A stretch of DNA of 64,000 nucleotides, taken from the NCBI RefSeq assembly GCF_014779795.1, contig NZ_JACXZS010000016.1, positions 23,863-87,862 on the forward strand, written 5' to 3'. The stretch comes from Microbacterium helvum (GTDB lineage: Bacteria; Actinomycetota; Actinomycetes; Actinomycetales; Microbacteriaceae). Position numbers and translations under genes: made by a program. The first letter of the stretch is position 1. The number at the start of each line of letters is the position of its first letter. Shown here piece after piece: positions 50,636 through 60,079 of the stretch. Under the pieces are notes generated by a model. It was given only the letters and a program-made list of their open reading frames with translations, was not told the DNA's origin and did not search any database.

Positions 50636-51202
50636 TCAGCCCAGGGGCGGCCCCTCGAGCACCGTCGGCACGTACTCGAGCAGCTGGCTGCGGCGGTCGA
50701 ACGTCCGCGCCTCGACGAGATCGAGCCGCACGTCGGGGTAGCCGTCGAAGATGCGCTCCTGACCCGTCGCTCCCGTGATGACCGGGAACACCACGACCCG
50801 GTAGCGGTCGACGAGTCCCGCACGCAGCAGCGAACGGCACAGCGACACGCTGCCCAACGTGCGCAGCGGCAGGTCGGACTCCTCTTTGAGACGCCGCACG
50901 AAGGCGATCGCATCCTCGCGCACGAGGGTCGAGTTCTGCCACGTGAGCGGCTCGTCGAGCGTGGACGAGAACACGTACTTCTGCACGCCGTTCAGCATGT
51001 CGGTGCCCTCTTCGCCGCCCGCCGTGAGCTGGGACATGACGCGGTAGGTGGTCGCGCCCATCAGGATCGGGTGGTCCTGCTCGGGCAGGTCCTCCAGCCA
51101 TTTCAGGTACTCGGGGCCCTCCAGCCCCCACCACCCGGGCCATCCCTCCGCGGCGCCGTAGCCGTCGAGCGACATGATGAAGTCGATCGTCAGTCTCTGC
51201 AT
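50636..51202 (-). CDS. dihydrofolate reductase/RibD-C family protein
   Basis: 188 aa. LTIDFIMSLDGYGAAEGWPGWWGLEGPEY, ILMGATTYRVM, YVFSSTLDEPLTWQNSTLV and GSVSLCRSLLRAGLVDRYRVVVFPVITG follow the RibD C-terminal (DHFR-like) NADPH-binding fold. Members of this YwjB/YyaP-like branch are of unknown substrate and do not usually replace folA. GGAGGCTCGGG precedes ATG 51202. It lies 32 bases upstream of the MDR gene on the same strand. Confidence 0.88.
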   Translation of the reverse strand: MQRLTIDFIMSLDGYGAAEGWPGWWGLEGPEYLKWLEDLPEQDHPILMGATTYRVMSQLTAGGEEGTDMLNGVQKYVFSSTLDEPLTWQNSTLVREDAIAFVRRLKEESDLPLRTLGSVSLCRSLLRAGLVDRYRVVVFPVITGATGQERIFDGYPDVRLDLVEARTFDRRSQLLEYVPTVLEGPPLG

Positions 51203-51347
51203 CCCGAGCCTCCTTCGCGTGCGGTTCCCCGCGTCTCGCGCAGGAACACTGGTCGAGCGGATGCTTCGCGCCCGAGCCTAGGCGGGCTCGCGGCCGCGCG
51301 GAACCCCGGCGTGCGTCAGTGTCGGGTCGCGTCGATGCGGGAACCGG

Positions 51348-52043
51348 TCACGCGCTGACTTCGGCGAGCGCCGCCGCCGCGCGGCGCACGACCGGTTCGC
51401 GCAGCGCGGCGCGGGTGGCGATCGTGTGCTGCACCTGCGCCTGGTCGGCTTCGGGACGCGACGGGGTTCCCGCGTCGAACGGCGGCGCCGGGTCGTACTC
51501 GTAGCCGAGCTGCACGGCGCGCGCCGTCTGCTCGTCGAAGACCTCGGCGAGCACGGTGAGCGCGAAGTCGAGGCCCGCGGTCACCCCACCGCCGGTGATG
51601 ATGTTGCCGTCGCGCACGACGCGCGCCTGCTCGGGGATCGCGCCGAGCAGGCCGAGCAGCGCGTGCGAGTTCCAGTGCGTGGTCGCTCGCTTGCCGACGA
51701 GCAGTCCCGCGGCGCCGAGCAGGAACGCGCCGGTGCAGACACTGGTGACGAACCGGGCCCCGGCAGCCTGCCGTCGCACGAAGTCGAGCGTCTCGGGGTC
51801 GTCCAGCAGATCGAACACGCCCTGCCCGCCGGGGATCATCAGCACGTCCGCCTGCGGCGCGTCCGCGAGATCCGTGGTGGGCACGATCGCGAATCCGGCG
51901 TCGGTGACGACGGGATCGCGCGTCTTCCACGCCAGATCCACTGTCGCGTCCGCGGGTGCAGAGAAGAACTGCGCGGGTCCGGTGAGGTCGAGCTGGGTCA
52001 CGTTCGGGAACACGAGGGCGAGGAATCGCACGGGGGCAGCCAT
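51348..52043 (-). CDS. DJ-1/PfpI family protein, isonitrile hydratase-like
   Basis: 231 aa. FLALVFPNVTQLDLTGPAQFF at the start and the elbow SVCTGAFLLG (Cys103) match the InhA (cyclohexyl-isocyanide hydratase) branch of DJ-1/PfpI, as do KRATTHW and GGVTAGLDFAL. The family also forms the N-terminal part of GATase-AraC regulators, but no HTH is attached here. The start ATG 52043 has no clear ribosome site. Isonitrile hydration is plausible, not proven. Confidence 0.87.
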   Translation of the reverse strand: MAAPVRFLALVFPNVTQLDLTGPAQFFSAPADATVDLAWKTRDPVVTDAGFAIVPTTDLADAPQADVLMIPGGQGVFDLLDDPETLDFVRRQAAGARFVTSVCTGAFLLGAAGLLVGKRATTHWNSHALLGLLGAIPEQARVVRDGNIITGGGVTAGLDFALTVLAEVFDEQTARAVQLGYEYDPAPPFDAGTPSRPEADQAQVQHTIATRAALREPVVRRAAAALAEVSA

Positions 52044-52199
52044 GCGCCCAGTCTGGCGGGTCGGGGCGAGGCCGGCGACCAGGAAGGATGCCGTCGACTT
52101 CGCGTCGCGGCGCCCGGCCGCGGTCCCTTGCGGCCGCGCGGCTGGGCTCGCGCGGGCGGCTCATCATCGACACGCCGTCCGCCGCGAACCACACTGCCG

Positions 52200-53915
52200 T
52201 CAGGCGGTCGCGCCCGCAGGCGCCAGCCACACCGTCGTCTCGCCTGCGACGATCCCGGCCGGTGTCTCACCGCTGGCCAGCACGACCTCGCCGTCACCGA
52301 GTGTGTACGGCGCGACCCCGAAGTTCGTCACCACCCGCCAGCCGTTGGGGCGGGCGAAGGCGAGCACGTCGTCGCGGCCGGTCTCGAGCCATTCCAGCCG
52401 CTCCCCCGTCTGCAGCTCGTGCCGCAGCTGCAGCGCCCTGCGGTACAGCGCGAGGGTCGATCCCGGGTCGGCCTCTTCGACGTCGACGGCGTACCGGGCG
52501 AACCACTCCGGCTGCGGCAGGTGCGCCCCGTCGGCGCCGAACCCGAAGGCAGCCCCGCCGGCGCTCCACGGCAGGGGGACGCGGCATCCATCCCGTCCGA
52601 TCTCGGCCCCCGAGGTGCGGAAGAACGTCGGGTCCTGGCGAGCGCATGCCTCGATCTCGACCACCTCGTGCAGTCCGAGCTCCTCGCCCTGGTACAGGTA
52701 GGTCGAGCCCGGCAGCCCCAGGATGAACAGCGTCGCCGCTGCGGCGCGGCGCCGGCCCTTCTCACGGTCGAGCACCGGCTCGGTGCCTCCCGAGAGCAGC
52801 CAGGCGCCGCCCGGACGCTCGTCGTCGTGACGCCGGCCGTCGGGGCCCGCGGTGTTCGGCAGGCCGTACCGCGTCGCGTGACGGACGACGTCGTGGTTGG
52901 ACAGCACCCACGTGCTGGACGAGCCCGACTGCGCGGCGAGCGCGAGGTTGTCGGAGATGATGCGGCGGAACTGCCCGGCGTCGAAGTCGGCGACGAGAAG
53001 GTCGAAGTTGAACGCCTGCCCGAGGCTCTCGGGTCGCGCGTACAGGTGGATGCGCGTCGGGTGGACCCACGCCTCGGCCACAGCGGTGCGCGGCGGGTCG
53101 TACGCGTCGAACACCGCCCGCCACTCGGCGTAGATCTCGTGCACGTCGTCGCGGTCGATGAGCGGGTGGTTGCCGTCCTGCGGGATGAGGGCGAGCTCGT
53201 CCTTCGAGGGCAGCGGCTCGGTGAGGTCCTTCGTGAGCATGTGCGCGACATCGATGCGGAAGCCGTCGACCCCCCGGTCCGACCAGAACCGCAGCGTGGT
53301 GAGGAAGTCCTCGTGCACCTCGGGGTTGTCCCAGTTGAGGTCGGGCTGCTCCTTCGCGAAGTTGTGCAGGTACCACTGCCCGGGAGTGCCATCCGGCTCA
53401 GTGACGCGCTCCCACGCCGATCCGCCGAACACCGAGACCCAGTCCGTGGGCGGCTCAGAGCCGTCGGGCCCACTGCCCTCGCGGAAGATGTACCGCTCGC
53501 GGGCGGCGGATCCGCGCCCGGCGGCCAGCGCCTCCTGGAACCAGACATGCCGGTCCGACGTGTGGTTCGGCACGATGTCGACGACGACCTTGATGCCGCG
53601 CTCATGCAGGGCCGCCAGCATCCGGTCGAAGTCCTCGAGGGTGCCCAGCCGCGGGTCGACGTCCCGGTAGTCGGCGACGTCGTACCCGCCGTCGGCGAGC
53701 TCGGACGGGTAGAACGGGCTCAGCCACACCGCGTCGACGCCGAGCTCGCTCAGGTACTCGATGCGCGACGTGATGCCGGGCAGGTCGCCCAGGCCGTCGC
53801 CGTTCGCGTCGGCGAAGCTGCGCGGGTAGATCTGGTACACGACGGCCTGGCGCCACCACGGTGCGTCCTCGCCGATGCGGCGCGGGTCGGCGACGAGGTC
53901 GGGGGAGAGTGTCAC
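52200..53915 (-). CDS. GH13 alpha-glucosidase / oligo-1,6-glucosidase-like
   Basis: 571 aa from GTG 53915 with AAGGA about eight bases upstream. It is a cytoplasmic alpha-amylase-family enzyme: region I DIVPNHTS, region II GFRIDVAH with nucleophile Asp222, acid/base Glu281 in VAEAW, transition-state Asp342 in SNHD. Val223 after the nucleophile is the residue found in alpha-1,6-acting enzymes, whereas Thr/Ala marks maltases in the best-studied subfamily. It ends the binding-protein/permease operon and likely cleaves imported glucosides (isomaltose, trehalulose or maltose type). Confidence 0.9.
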   Translation of the reverse strand: MTLSPDLVADPRRIGEDAPWWRQAVVYQIYPRSFADANGDGLGDLPGITSRIEYLSELGVDAVWLSPFYPSELADGGYDVADYRDVDPRLGTLEDFDRMLAALHERGIKVVVDIVPNHTSDRHVWFQEALAAGRGSAARERYIFREGSGPDGSEPPTDWVSVFGGSAWERVTEPDGTPGQWYLHNFAKEQPDLNWDNPEVHEDFLTTLRFWSDRGVDGFRIDVAHMLTKDLTEPLPSKDELALIPQDGNHPLIDRDDVHEIYAEWRAVFDAYDPPRTAVAEAWVHPTRIHLYARPESLGQAFNFDLLVADFDAGQFRRIISDNLALAAQSGSSSTWVLSNHDVVRHATRYGLPNTAGPDGRRHDDERPGGAWLLSGGTEPVLDREKGRRRAAAATLFILGLPGSTYLYQGEELGLHEVVEIEACARQDPTFFRTSGAEIGRDGCRVPLPWSAGGAAFGFGADGAHLPQPEWFARYAVDVEEADPGSTLALYRRALQLRHELQTGERLEWLETGRDDVLAFARPNGWRVVTNFGVAPYTLGDGEVVLASGETPAGIVAGETTVWLAPAGATA

Positions 53916-53965
53916 GAATTGTCCTTTCGAGTGCGTGACGGACGGGGATGATCGGATGCCGCGGC

Positions 53966-54883
53966 TCAGCCTTTGACAGCGCCCTGGGTGACGCCTTCCA
54001 TCACCCAGCGCTGGGTGAACAGGTAGGCGACGATCGCGGGCGCCATGGCCATCAGGTACGACGCGAACGACACGTTGTAGTTGTTGCTGAACTGGGTCTG
54101 GAACAGGTTCTGCCTCACCGGGAGCGTTTGCAAGGCCGGGTCCGAGATGATGAGCGACGGCATCATGAAGTCGTTCCACGCGTACAGGAAGGCGAAGATG
54201 CCGACCGTCGCGCTCATCGGAGCCAGCAGCGGGAAGATCAGCTTCCAGAAGGTCTGCCACGTGGTCGCGCCGTCGATGCGCGCGCTCTCTTCGAGCTCGA
54301 GGGGGATCGAACGCAGGAACGCGGTGAACAGCAGCACGCTGAAGCTGAGCTGGAACATCGTCGCCAGGATCACCACGCCGACGGGGTTGTCGAGCCCCAC
54401 CCGGCCGGTCAGCTGGATCTGCGGAAGGGCGACCACCGGGAACGGGATGAACATGGCGGCCAGCAGGTAGAAGAACGAGTACCGGAAGAGGCGGCGGTCC
54501 CAGTTGCGCACGATCGCGTAAGACGCGAAGGCGGCGAGCACGATCGTGCAGACGACGGTCCCCGCCGTCACGAACAGCGAGATCCCCGCCCCTACGGGGA
54601 ACTTCGTCAGGTTCCACGCCTGGACGAAGCCGTCGACGCTGAACGGCGCCGGCAGCGAGAATGCGTTGCCGTCGACCGCCTGCCCGGTGGTCTTGAACGC
54701 CATCGAGATCGTGACGTACAGCGGCAGCAGCACCGTGACCGACAGGAGCAGGAGGATGATCGTCGCCGACCAGTTCACCTTCTCCATCCGCAGCCTCCGG
54801 CGCGGGGCGCCGCCGGTCACGATGCCCGTGGTCGACAGGTCTTCGGCGGCGAGCGCCGCCTGGGTCGAGATCGGAGTGGACAT
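53966..54883 (-). CDS. carbohydrate ABC transporter permease (MalG type)
   Basis: 305 aa with six helices. The EAA loop is EESARIDGATTWQTFWKLIFPLLAP (ATPase contact), and VTQGAVKG ends the protein as in MalG-type permeases. Its ATG shares one base with the stop of the partner permease gene. No ATPase gene follows; a shared MsiK-type ATPase elsewhere probably energises the system. Confidence 0.95.
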   Translation of the reverse strand: MSTPISTQAALAAEDLSTTGIVTGGAPRRRLRMEKVNWSATIILLLLSVTVLLPLYVTISMAFKTTGQAVDGNAFSLPAPFSVDGFVQAWNLTKFPVGAGISLFVTAGTVVCTIVLAAFASYAIVRNWDRRLFRYSFFYLLAAMFIPFPVVALPQIQLTGRVGLDNPVGVVILATMFQLSFSVLLFTAFLRSIPLELEESARIDGATTWQTFWKLIFPLLAPMSATVGIFAFLYAWNDFMMPSLIISDPALQTLPVRQNLFQTQFSNNYNVSFASYLMAMAPAIVAYLFTQRWVMEGVTQGAVKG

Positions 54884-55794
54884 CAGAGGGCGTTCCTTCC
54901 GCGCGTGATCGAGAGCTGCAGCAGCGAGACGAGGATGGTGACGACGAAGAAGATCGTCGCGTTGGCCATCTGGTAGGCGTAGTCGCCGCCGTTGAACCCG
55001 GCGATGATCGTCATCGCGATGCTGCGGGTCGCGGTGCCCGGCCCGCCGTTCGTGAGGCCGACGATGATGTCGTAGGCGTTGAGGAAGCCCTTGAACCCGA
55101 GGATGACGTTGATCACGACGTACCCGGCGACCAGCGGGACGGTGATCCGGAACAGCTGCTGGACCTTGCCGGCGCCGTCGAGGTCCGCGGCCTCGTAGAT
55201 GTCGCCGGGCACGGCGAGCAGCCCTGCGATGTAGATCAGCAGCGCGCCGGGCACGGCCTGCCATGCGGTGACGATCACGATCGCCACCCACGCGAAGTCG
55301 GGGTTGGCGAGGAGGCTCGTCTGCAGCCAGGGGATGCCGAGGGCCGTGCCCGCGGCCGGCACCGAGTTCGAGAACAGGAAGTTGAAGACGTAGGCGATGA
55401 TGATGCCCGAGACCACCATCGGGATCACGAAGATCGCGCGCAGTCCCGTCTTCATCCGGATGCGCGCGGTCAGCCCGACCGCCAGCAGGAAGGCGATGAC
55501 GTTCACGACGATGACGGTGACGAGCGAGAAGCCGAAGGTGAACAGGTAGCTCTGCAGGATCGCCGGGTCGCTGAAGAGCGCGATGTAGTTGGTGAGGCCG
55601 TTGAAGCTCCACTCGCCGATCCCGATGGAGTCGGTGAAGCTGAAGAAGATGCCGACGACGCCGGGCACGGTGATCGCGAGTGTGAACAGCACCAGGCTGG
55701 GCAGCAGGAACAGGTAGTAGATCGGCTCGACCCGGCGCGCGCTGCGCCGGGCGCGCCGGTCGCCTCCGGTGACGATCGTGGTGGTCGTGGTCAT
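54883..55794 (-). CDS. carbohydrate ABC transporter permease (MalF type)
   Basis: 303 aa with six helices; the EAA loop YEAADLDGAGKVQQLFRITVPLVAG marks the cytoplasmic coupling helix. It pairs with the following MalG-type permease. ATG 55794 overlaps the stop of the binding-protein gene, so the operon runs binding protein, MalF, MalG, GH13 with tight coupling. Confidence 0.95.
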   Translation of the reverse strand: MTTTTTIVTGGDRRARRSARRVEPIYYLFLLPSLVLFTLAITVPGVVGIFFSFTDSIGIGEWSFNGLTNYIALFSDPAILQSYLFTFGFSLVTVIVVNVIAFLLAVGLTARIRMKTGLRAIFVIPMVVSGIIIAYVFNFLFSNSVPAAGTALGIPWLQTSLLANPDFAWVAIVIVTAWQAVPGALLIYIAGLLAVPGDIYEAADLDGAGKVQQLFRITVPLVAGYVVINVILGFKGFLNAYDIIVGLTNGGPGTATRSIAMTIIAGFNGGDYAYQMANATIFFVVTILVSLLQLSITRGRNAL

Positions 55795-57095
55795 CGTCCG
55801 GACTCCTTCGTCTGGCTCTGCGCCACCGGGGCGCGGAAGGCCACGCGCGCCCAGTCGGCATCCATGGTCGCCAGCACCTGCGCGGGGTCCGCCCCGAGCG
55901 CCATGGCCTGCGCGTAGTTGAAGACCGGGATGGTCTTCGGAACCAGGACCGAGGGGCCCTGGTAGATGCGTCCGTCGTCGACGTAGCCGATCATCCCCTC
56001 GATGCGAGGGTCGTCCGGCGCGGGCGCCGAGGTCGTCGGGGTGAAGCCCAGTTGCGAGGCGTTGTATGCCTCGATGTTCTCGGGCTGGTAGAGGTACTCG
56101 AGGAAGTCGCGGGCGGCCTCCTTATGATGCGAGCCCTCGGGGATCATCGCGGCGAGGTCCAGGTTGACGCGCACCGCGAGGTCGTCGGAGTCGTCGGTCA
56201 TCGGCAGCGGGAACGTGCCGAGCTCGAGGTCCGGCGCCGTCTTCGCGATCTCGCTGAACGCCCACGGCCCCTGCAGGTACATCGCGGCCCCGCCCTTGGC
56301 GAAGGCGAGGTTGCCGTCGCCGTAGCCACGGCTTGCGGCATCCGCGTTCACATAAGAATCCAGCAGCTGCTGCATCCTGCTCATCGGCTCGGCGAAGTCC
56401 TTCGAGAACGACGTCTCGGAGTCCGGCCCGACATCGGTGCCCTCGGACTTCAGTGCGTCGAAGAACTCGATCACGTCGAGCGAGCCGCCGACCGAGTAGT
56501 CGTACCAGCCCTGACCCACGGTCCAGTCGTCCTTGAGCGTGGCGTAGAACGGGGTGACTCCGGCGGCCGCGAGACGCTCGCACACGTCCAGCAGCTCGGT
56601 CCAGGTGGTGGGCACTTCGAGGCCGTTCGCGTCGAAGATCTCTTTGTTGTAGATCACCGAGGCCGCCATGACTGAGTACGGCAGGGCGCTGGTTCGGCCC
56701 TCGCAGGTGCCGTACTGATCGAGCAGCGGCTGATAGTCGTCCTTGATCTCGGCCGCGGCGTCGGTGTCGGACAGATCGCTCAGGGCGCAGCGCTCGACGA
56801 AGCGCGAGACCTCCATGTTGTAGTTGGCGAGCATGAGGTCCGGCGGATTGCCGCGCACGAAGCTCGCCGACACCACATCGACGCCCGACGTGTCGATCAC
56901 GACCTCCACCTCGTCCTGTGAGGCGTTGTACTCGTCGACGACGCCCGTCATGAACTCGATCGCCTCCCGCTTGCTGAAGGTGAAGCGGATCGTCTCGCGT
57001 CCGTCGCCGGAGCAGCCGGCCAGCAGCGCGCCCCCGAGGGCGATCACCGCCGCGGCTGCGACTGTTCGCCGCGCGCCTTTCCGTGGTCCTGACAC
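55791..57095 (-). CDS. sugar ABC transporter substrate-binding lipoprotein
   Basis: 434 aa from GTG 57095, chosen over an in-frame start 14 codons upstream because GGAGG lies seven bases before it. Signal peptide with lipobox ALLAGC (Cys28 lipidated). The rest is a family 1 solute-binding fold (IRFTFSKREAIEFMTGVVDEYN; WAFSEIAKTAP; LYQPENIEAYNASQLGFTPT). It captures an oligosaccharide outside the membrane. It is the first gene of the operon and faces the ROK regulator. Confidence 0.93.
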   Translation of the reverse strand: MSGPRKGARRTVAAAAVIALGGALLAGCSGDGRETIRFTFSKREAIEFMTGVVDEYNASQDEVEVVIDTSGVDVVSASFVRGNPPDLMLANYNMEVSRFVERCALSDLSDTDAAAEIKDDYQPLLDQYGTCEGRTSALPYSVMAASVIYNKEIFDANGLEVPTTWTELLDVCERLAAAGVTPFYATLKDDWTVGQGWYDYSVGGSLDVIEFFDALKSEGTDVGPDSETSFSKDFAEPMSRMQQLLDSYVNADAASRGYGDGNLAFAKGGAAMYLQGPWAFSEIAKTAPDLELGTFPLPMTDDSDDLAVRVNLDLAAMIPEGSHHKEAARDFLEYLYQPENIEAYNASQLGFTPTTSAPAPDDPRIEGMIGYVDDGRIYQGPSVLVPKTIPVFNYAQAMALGADPAQVLATMDADWARVAFRAPVAQSQTKESGR

Positions 57096-57137
57096 CCTTG
57101 TCCTCCGTTCGCCGCCCTGCGATGCCGAAATCGTCAA

Positions 57138-57210
57138 TGATTAGATTTACTCGCCAAATCAATATCTGCAGGGCAGTATTGCAGGACGATCCCAGAGAGG
57201 TCAATACCCC
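57138..57210. promoter_or_regulatory. A/T-rich divergent promoter with ROK operator candidate
   Basis: GATTT and AAATC form an inverted repeat (about 57143-57159) with an ACTCGCC centre, close to the TTAGTTT-type dyads of ROK/XylR regulators. TTGATT and TAATCAT on the minus strand look like promoter elements but with a short spacer. The stretch is unusually A/T-rich for this DNA. Confidence 0.45.
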
Positions 57211-58419
57211 GTGTCGACATCCCCACCGGCGGCGGTGCCTCGGCCTGCGAGCCTCGACGCCGTGCTGGCGCACGCGTGGCGGACCGCCGAGTTCACGGCC
57301 ACCGACGCCCTCGAGGCCACCGGTCTGACCCGGTCGACGACCATCGACGCGATGGACACGCTCGCCCGGCTCGGCCTGCTCGAAGAGCTGCCGAACGCGC
57401 GGCAGGCGGGCGAGTATCGCAAGGGCCGACCGGCGCGCCGCTTCTCGCTGCGCGCCGAGGCGGGCGTGCTCGTGGGCGTCGACGCGGGCAACGTGCACAT
57501 CACGGCGACCGTCGCCGACCTGCGGTCCCGTCCGCTCGCGACCCGGCGCACGACGCTCGTCATGGACCGCGACGACCCCGCGTCGCGCGCCGCGATCATC
57601 GCGGCCGCCGTCGACGACGCCCTGGCCGAGGCCGGGCGCACCCGCGACGACGTGCTCGCGGTGTGCGTCGGCGTGCCGGCGCCGGTCGACGCATCGGGCA
57701 GGTCGCCGCGGCACCCGCGCGGCTTCTGGGAGCGCATGAACCCGGGACTCGCCGACGCGTTCGCGTGGGCGCCGATCGTGCGCATCGACAACGACGCGTC
57801 GCTCGCGGCCGTCGCCGAGGGCGCGGTGGGCTCGGCGATCGGATGCCGCGACTACATCGCCCTCCTGGCAGGCGTGCGGCTCGGCGCCGGAGTCGTCGTC
57901 GACGGCAACGTGCTGCGCGGCACCCACGGCGGCGTCGGCGAGATGGTGGCGTTCGAGCACGTCGCCGGCGTCGGCACGGCCGACGGGCTCGGCGCCCGCG
58001 TGGCCGCCTGGACGGCAGAGGCCGTCGCCGCCGGCGAGGTCGAGCCGGGCAGCGCGCTGGCCGCCGTCGCCGCCGGCGAACCCGATCCGCGTGCCGTGCT
58101 CGAGCTCGCGGCCGGCGGCGACCCCGGCGCGATGGTCATCGTCGATCGCCTCGGCGCCGTGCTCGCGCGCATCGTCAGCGTGCTGGGCAGCATGTTCGAT
58201 CCGCAGCGGGTCATCGTGTCGGGCGCCATCGCGGCGGGCCTCGACGATGTCGTCGCCGCCGCGCGCCGCTCACTGCCGACCGACCTCGATCTGCCGGCGC
58301 CCGAGCTCGTCGTGTCGCAGCTCGGCGCCGATGTGGTCGTCACCGGCGCGGTGTCAGCGGCCGCAGCGGATGCCCGGCTCGGCGCCCTCGACGTGTGGAT
58401 GGCCCGCGAGACGGCGTGA
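57211..58419 (+). CDS. ROK-family transcriptional repressor
   Basis: 402 aa from GTG 57211. N-terminal winged helix (FTATDALEATGLTRSTTIDAMDTLARLGLLEEL) followed by a ROK sugar-kinase-like domain with VGVDAGNVHITATVADL and IDNDASLAAVAEG. The ROK zinc motif Cys cluster (CxCGxxGC) is missing: the region reads HGGVGEMVAFEHVAGVG. So it may sense a sugar without the usual structural zinc. It probably represses the divergent alpha-glucoside operon, with the sugar as inducer. Confidence 0.9.
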   Translation: MSTSPPAAVPRPASLDAVLAHAWRTAEFTATDALEATGLTRSTTIDAMDTLARLGLLEELPNARQAGEYRKGRPARRFSLRAEAGVLVGVDAGNVHITATVADLRSRPLATRRTTLVMDRDDPASRAAIIAAAVDDALAEAGRTRDDVLAVCVGVPAPVDASGRSPRHPRGFWERMNPGLADAFAWAPIVRIDNDASLAAVAEGAVGSAIGCRDYIALLAGVRLGAGVVVDGNVLRGTHGGVGEMVAFEHVAGVGTADGLGARVAAWTAEAVAAGEVEPGSALAAVAAGEPDPRAVLELAAGGDPGAMVIVDRLGAVLARIVSVLGSMFDPQRVIVSGAIAAGLDDVVAAARRSLPTDLDLPAPELVVSQLGADVVVTGAVSAAAADARLGALDVWMARETA

Positions 58420-58428
58420 CCCGACGCG

Positions 58429-59379
58429 TCACACCGGCGTGGGCTGCAGCCCCTGCTCCAGCCGCTCGACGTCCTCGGCGCGGCAGAGGTCCGTCGCGGG
58501 GAGCGACGACGTCGCCGACCCTGCGGCGACACCGGAGCGGAAGGCGTCCACCAGCGACCGCCCCTGCGCGAGCCGCAGCACGAGGGCGCCGAGAAAGCTG
58601 TCGCCGGCGCCGACCGTGCTCTGCACCTCGATCTGCGGGGTGGCCAGACGCAGTGTCTGCTCGGCAGTGACGAGCACGGCGCCCGCGCCGCCGAGCGTGA
58701 GCGCGACGACCTCGCACGAGCCTCGTGCGACGAGCTCTCGCGCGGCCTCGATGAGCCCGATCTCGTCGGACTCAGGGGCGCCGACCAGCTCGCGCAGCTC
58801 GCGCTTGCTGGGTTTGATGAGGTAGACGCCTTCGTCGAGCGCGGCCTGCAGCGCCTCGCCCGACGTATCGACGACGCAGCGCGTGTCGTGGTCGCGGGCG
58901 ATACGGGCGATCTGGGCGTAGAGGTCCGCGGGCACACCCTGCGGCAGGCTCCCGCTGGTCACCACGTACCCGCCGACCGGAAAGTCGTCCGCGACCGCAG
59001 AGATGAGCGCCCGCCACTCCGGCTCCGACAGCTCAGGCCCCTGCAGCACGAATCGGAACTGCTCGCCCGTCAGCGTCTCGTCGACGGTGAAGCCCTCGCG
59101 CGTGGCATCCGAGATCCCCACCATGCGACTGGCGATGCCCTCACGGTCGAGCAGCTGACGATACGCCTGCCCGGTCGGGCCGCCCGCCGTGTACACGGCC
59201 AGCGAACGCCCGCCGAGGTTGCGCACGACCCGCGACACGTTGACTCCGCCGCCGCCCGGATCGAGCCGTGTCGGCCCGCAGCGCATCTTGCTCTCGGGCA
59301 TCACACGCGGTGTCGAGGTCGACACATCCAGCGCGGGATTGGGCGTGACGGTCAGGATCGGCGAGTGCGCGAGAGCCAT
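58429..59379 (-). CDS. PfkB-family sugar(-phosphate) kinase, 1-phosphofructokinase-like
   Basis: 316 aa. TVTPNPALDVSTSTPRV, GGGGVNVSRVVRNLGG and the C-terminal TVGAGDSFLGALVLRL (catalytic Asp) are PfkB/LacC/FruK signatures. The likely activity is phosphorylation of fructose-1-phosphate, fructose-6-phosphate or tagatose-6-phosphate. ATG 59379 is supported by TAGTCT six bases upstream. It converges with the ROK gene nine bases away and probably feeds the sugar from the locus into glycolysis. Confidence 0.9.
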   Translation of the reverse strand: MALAHSPILTVTPNPALDVSTSTPRVMPESKMRCGPTRLDPGGGGVNVSRVVRNLGGRSLAVYTAGGPTGQAYRQLLDREGIASRMVGISDATREGFTVDETLTGEQFRFVLQGPELSEPEWRALISAVADDFPVGGYVVTSGSLPQGVPADLYAQIARIARDHDTRCVVDTSGEALQAALDEGVYLIKPSKRELRELVGAPESDEIGLIEAARELVARGSCEVVALTLGGAGAVLVTAEQTLRLATPQIEVQSTVGAGDSFLGALVLRLAQGRSLVDAFRSGVAAGSATSSLPATDLCRAEDVERLEQGLQPTPV

Positions 59380-59385
59380 GTGCAC

Positions 59386-59391
59386 AGACTA
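59386..59391 (-). promoter_or_regulatory. -10 box TAGTCT, leaderless start of PfkB-type kinase
   Basis: On the minus strand TAGTCT ends six bases before ATG 59379. Confidence 0.55.
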
Positions 59392-59485
59392 CGAGCGGAT
59401 GCCGCCGGCCGGTGGAGTTTCGGCGTTCGACGCCCTCTGTCGCCGAACGGTCCTGAAAGGAGGATCCTGAGGGGGAGGCATCCAC

Positions 59486-60079
59486 ATGTCATTCACCGAC
59501 CCGACCGAACCGGTGCCCGCCGAGCTGCGCACCGATGAGTTCACGCTGCGGCCGATCACGCCGGACGACGCGGCCCGCGACTACGACGCGGTGATGGAGA
59601 CGCGGGCCGAGCTGCGGCTGTGGGAGCAGTCCGACTGGCCGGCCGACGACTTCACGGTCGACGACAACCGCACCGACCTCGTCGACCTGCAGTCGCGTCA
59701 TGACGCGCACCGCGCGTTCACGTACACCGTGGTCGATCCCGCCGGGACCGGGACCCTGGGATGCGTCTACATCTTTCCGACGACGGCGACGTTCCTGGCA
59801 AGGTCCACCGTGACACCTCTCGCGGGCGACGCCTGGAACGATGTGGACGCCGACGTGTACTTCTGGGTGCGTCGATCGCGGATCGCCGACCGACTCGATG
59901 AGCGCCTGCTGACCGCGCTGCGCTCCTGGTTCGCCGGCGAGTGGGGCTTCGCGCGCACGGTGTTCGTCACCAGCGAGCGATTCGCCCAGCAGGTCGCCCT
60001 GCTCGAGGGCACCGACCTGACAGTGCGCTTCGAGCTGCGCGAGCCCGACAAGGCCGGTACGTACCTCGTCTACGGCTGA
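59486..60079 (+). CDS. GNAT-like N-acetyltransferase family protein
   Basis: 197 aa. FTLRPITPDDAARDYDAVMETRAELRLW at the N-terminus and TGTLGCVYIFP (beta-4 region) are GNAT-like, but the Q/RxxGxG acetyl-CoA loop is not obvious, so it may be a divergent member. GGGAGG lies seven bases before ATG 59486; an even stronger AAAGGAGG stands 22 bases upstream with no start codon at the right spacing. Substrate unknown. Confidence 0.75.
   Translation: MSFTDPTEPVPAELRTDEFTLRPITPDDAARDYDAVMETRAELRLWEQSDWPADDFTVDDNRTDLVDLQSRHDAHRAFTYTVVDPAGTGTLGCVYIFPTTATFLARSTVTPLAGDAWNDVDADVYFWVRRSRIADRLDERLLTALRSWFAGEWGFARTVFVTSERFAQQVALLEGTDLTVRFELREPDKAGTYLVYG

Noticed and set aside
52200..54617. Extended 805-residue version of the GH13 enzyme
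   Set aside because: The extra N-terminus is out-of-frame reading of the permease gene. GTG 53915 has a ribosome site and starts the normal fold.
59457..59470. Perfect AAAGGAGG followed by a hidden small gene
   Set aside because: No start codon lies at a suitable distance; the GNAT gene has its own GGGAGG closer to its ATG.
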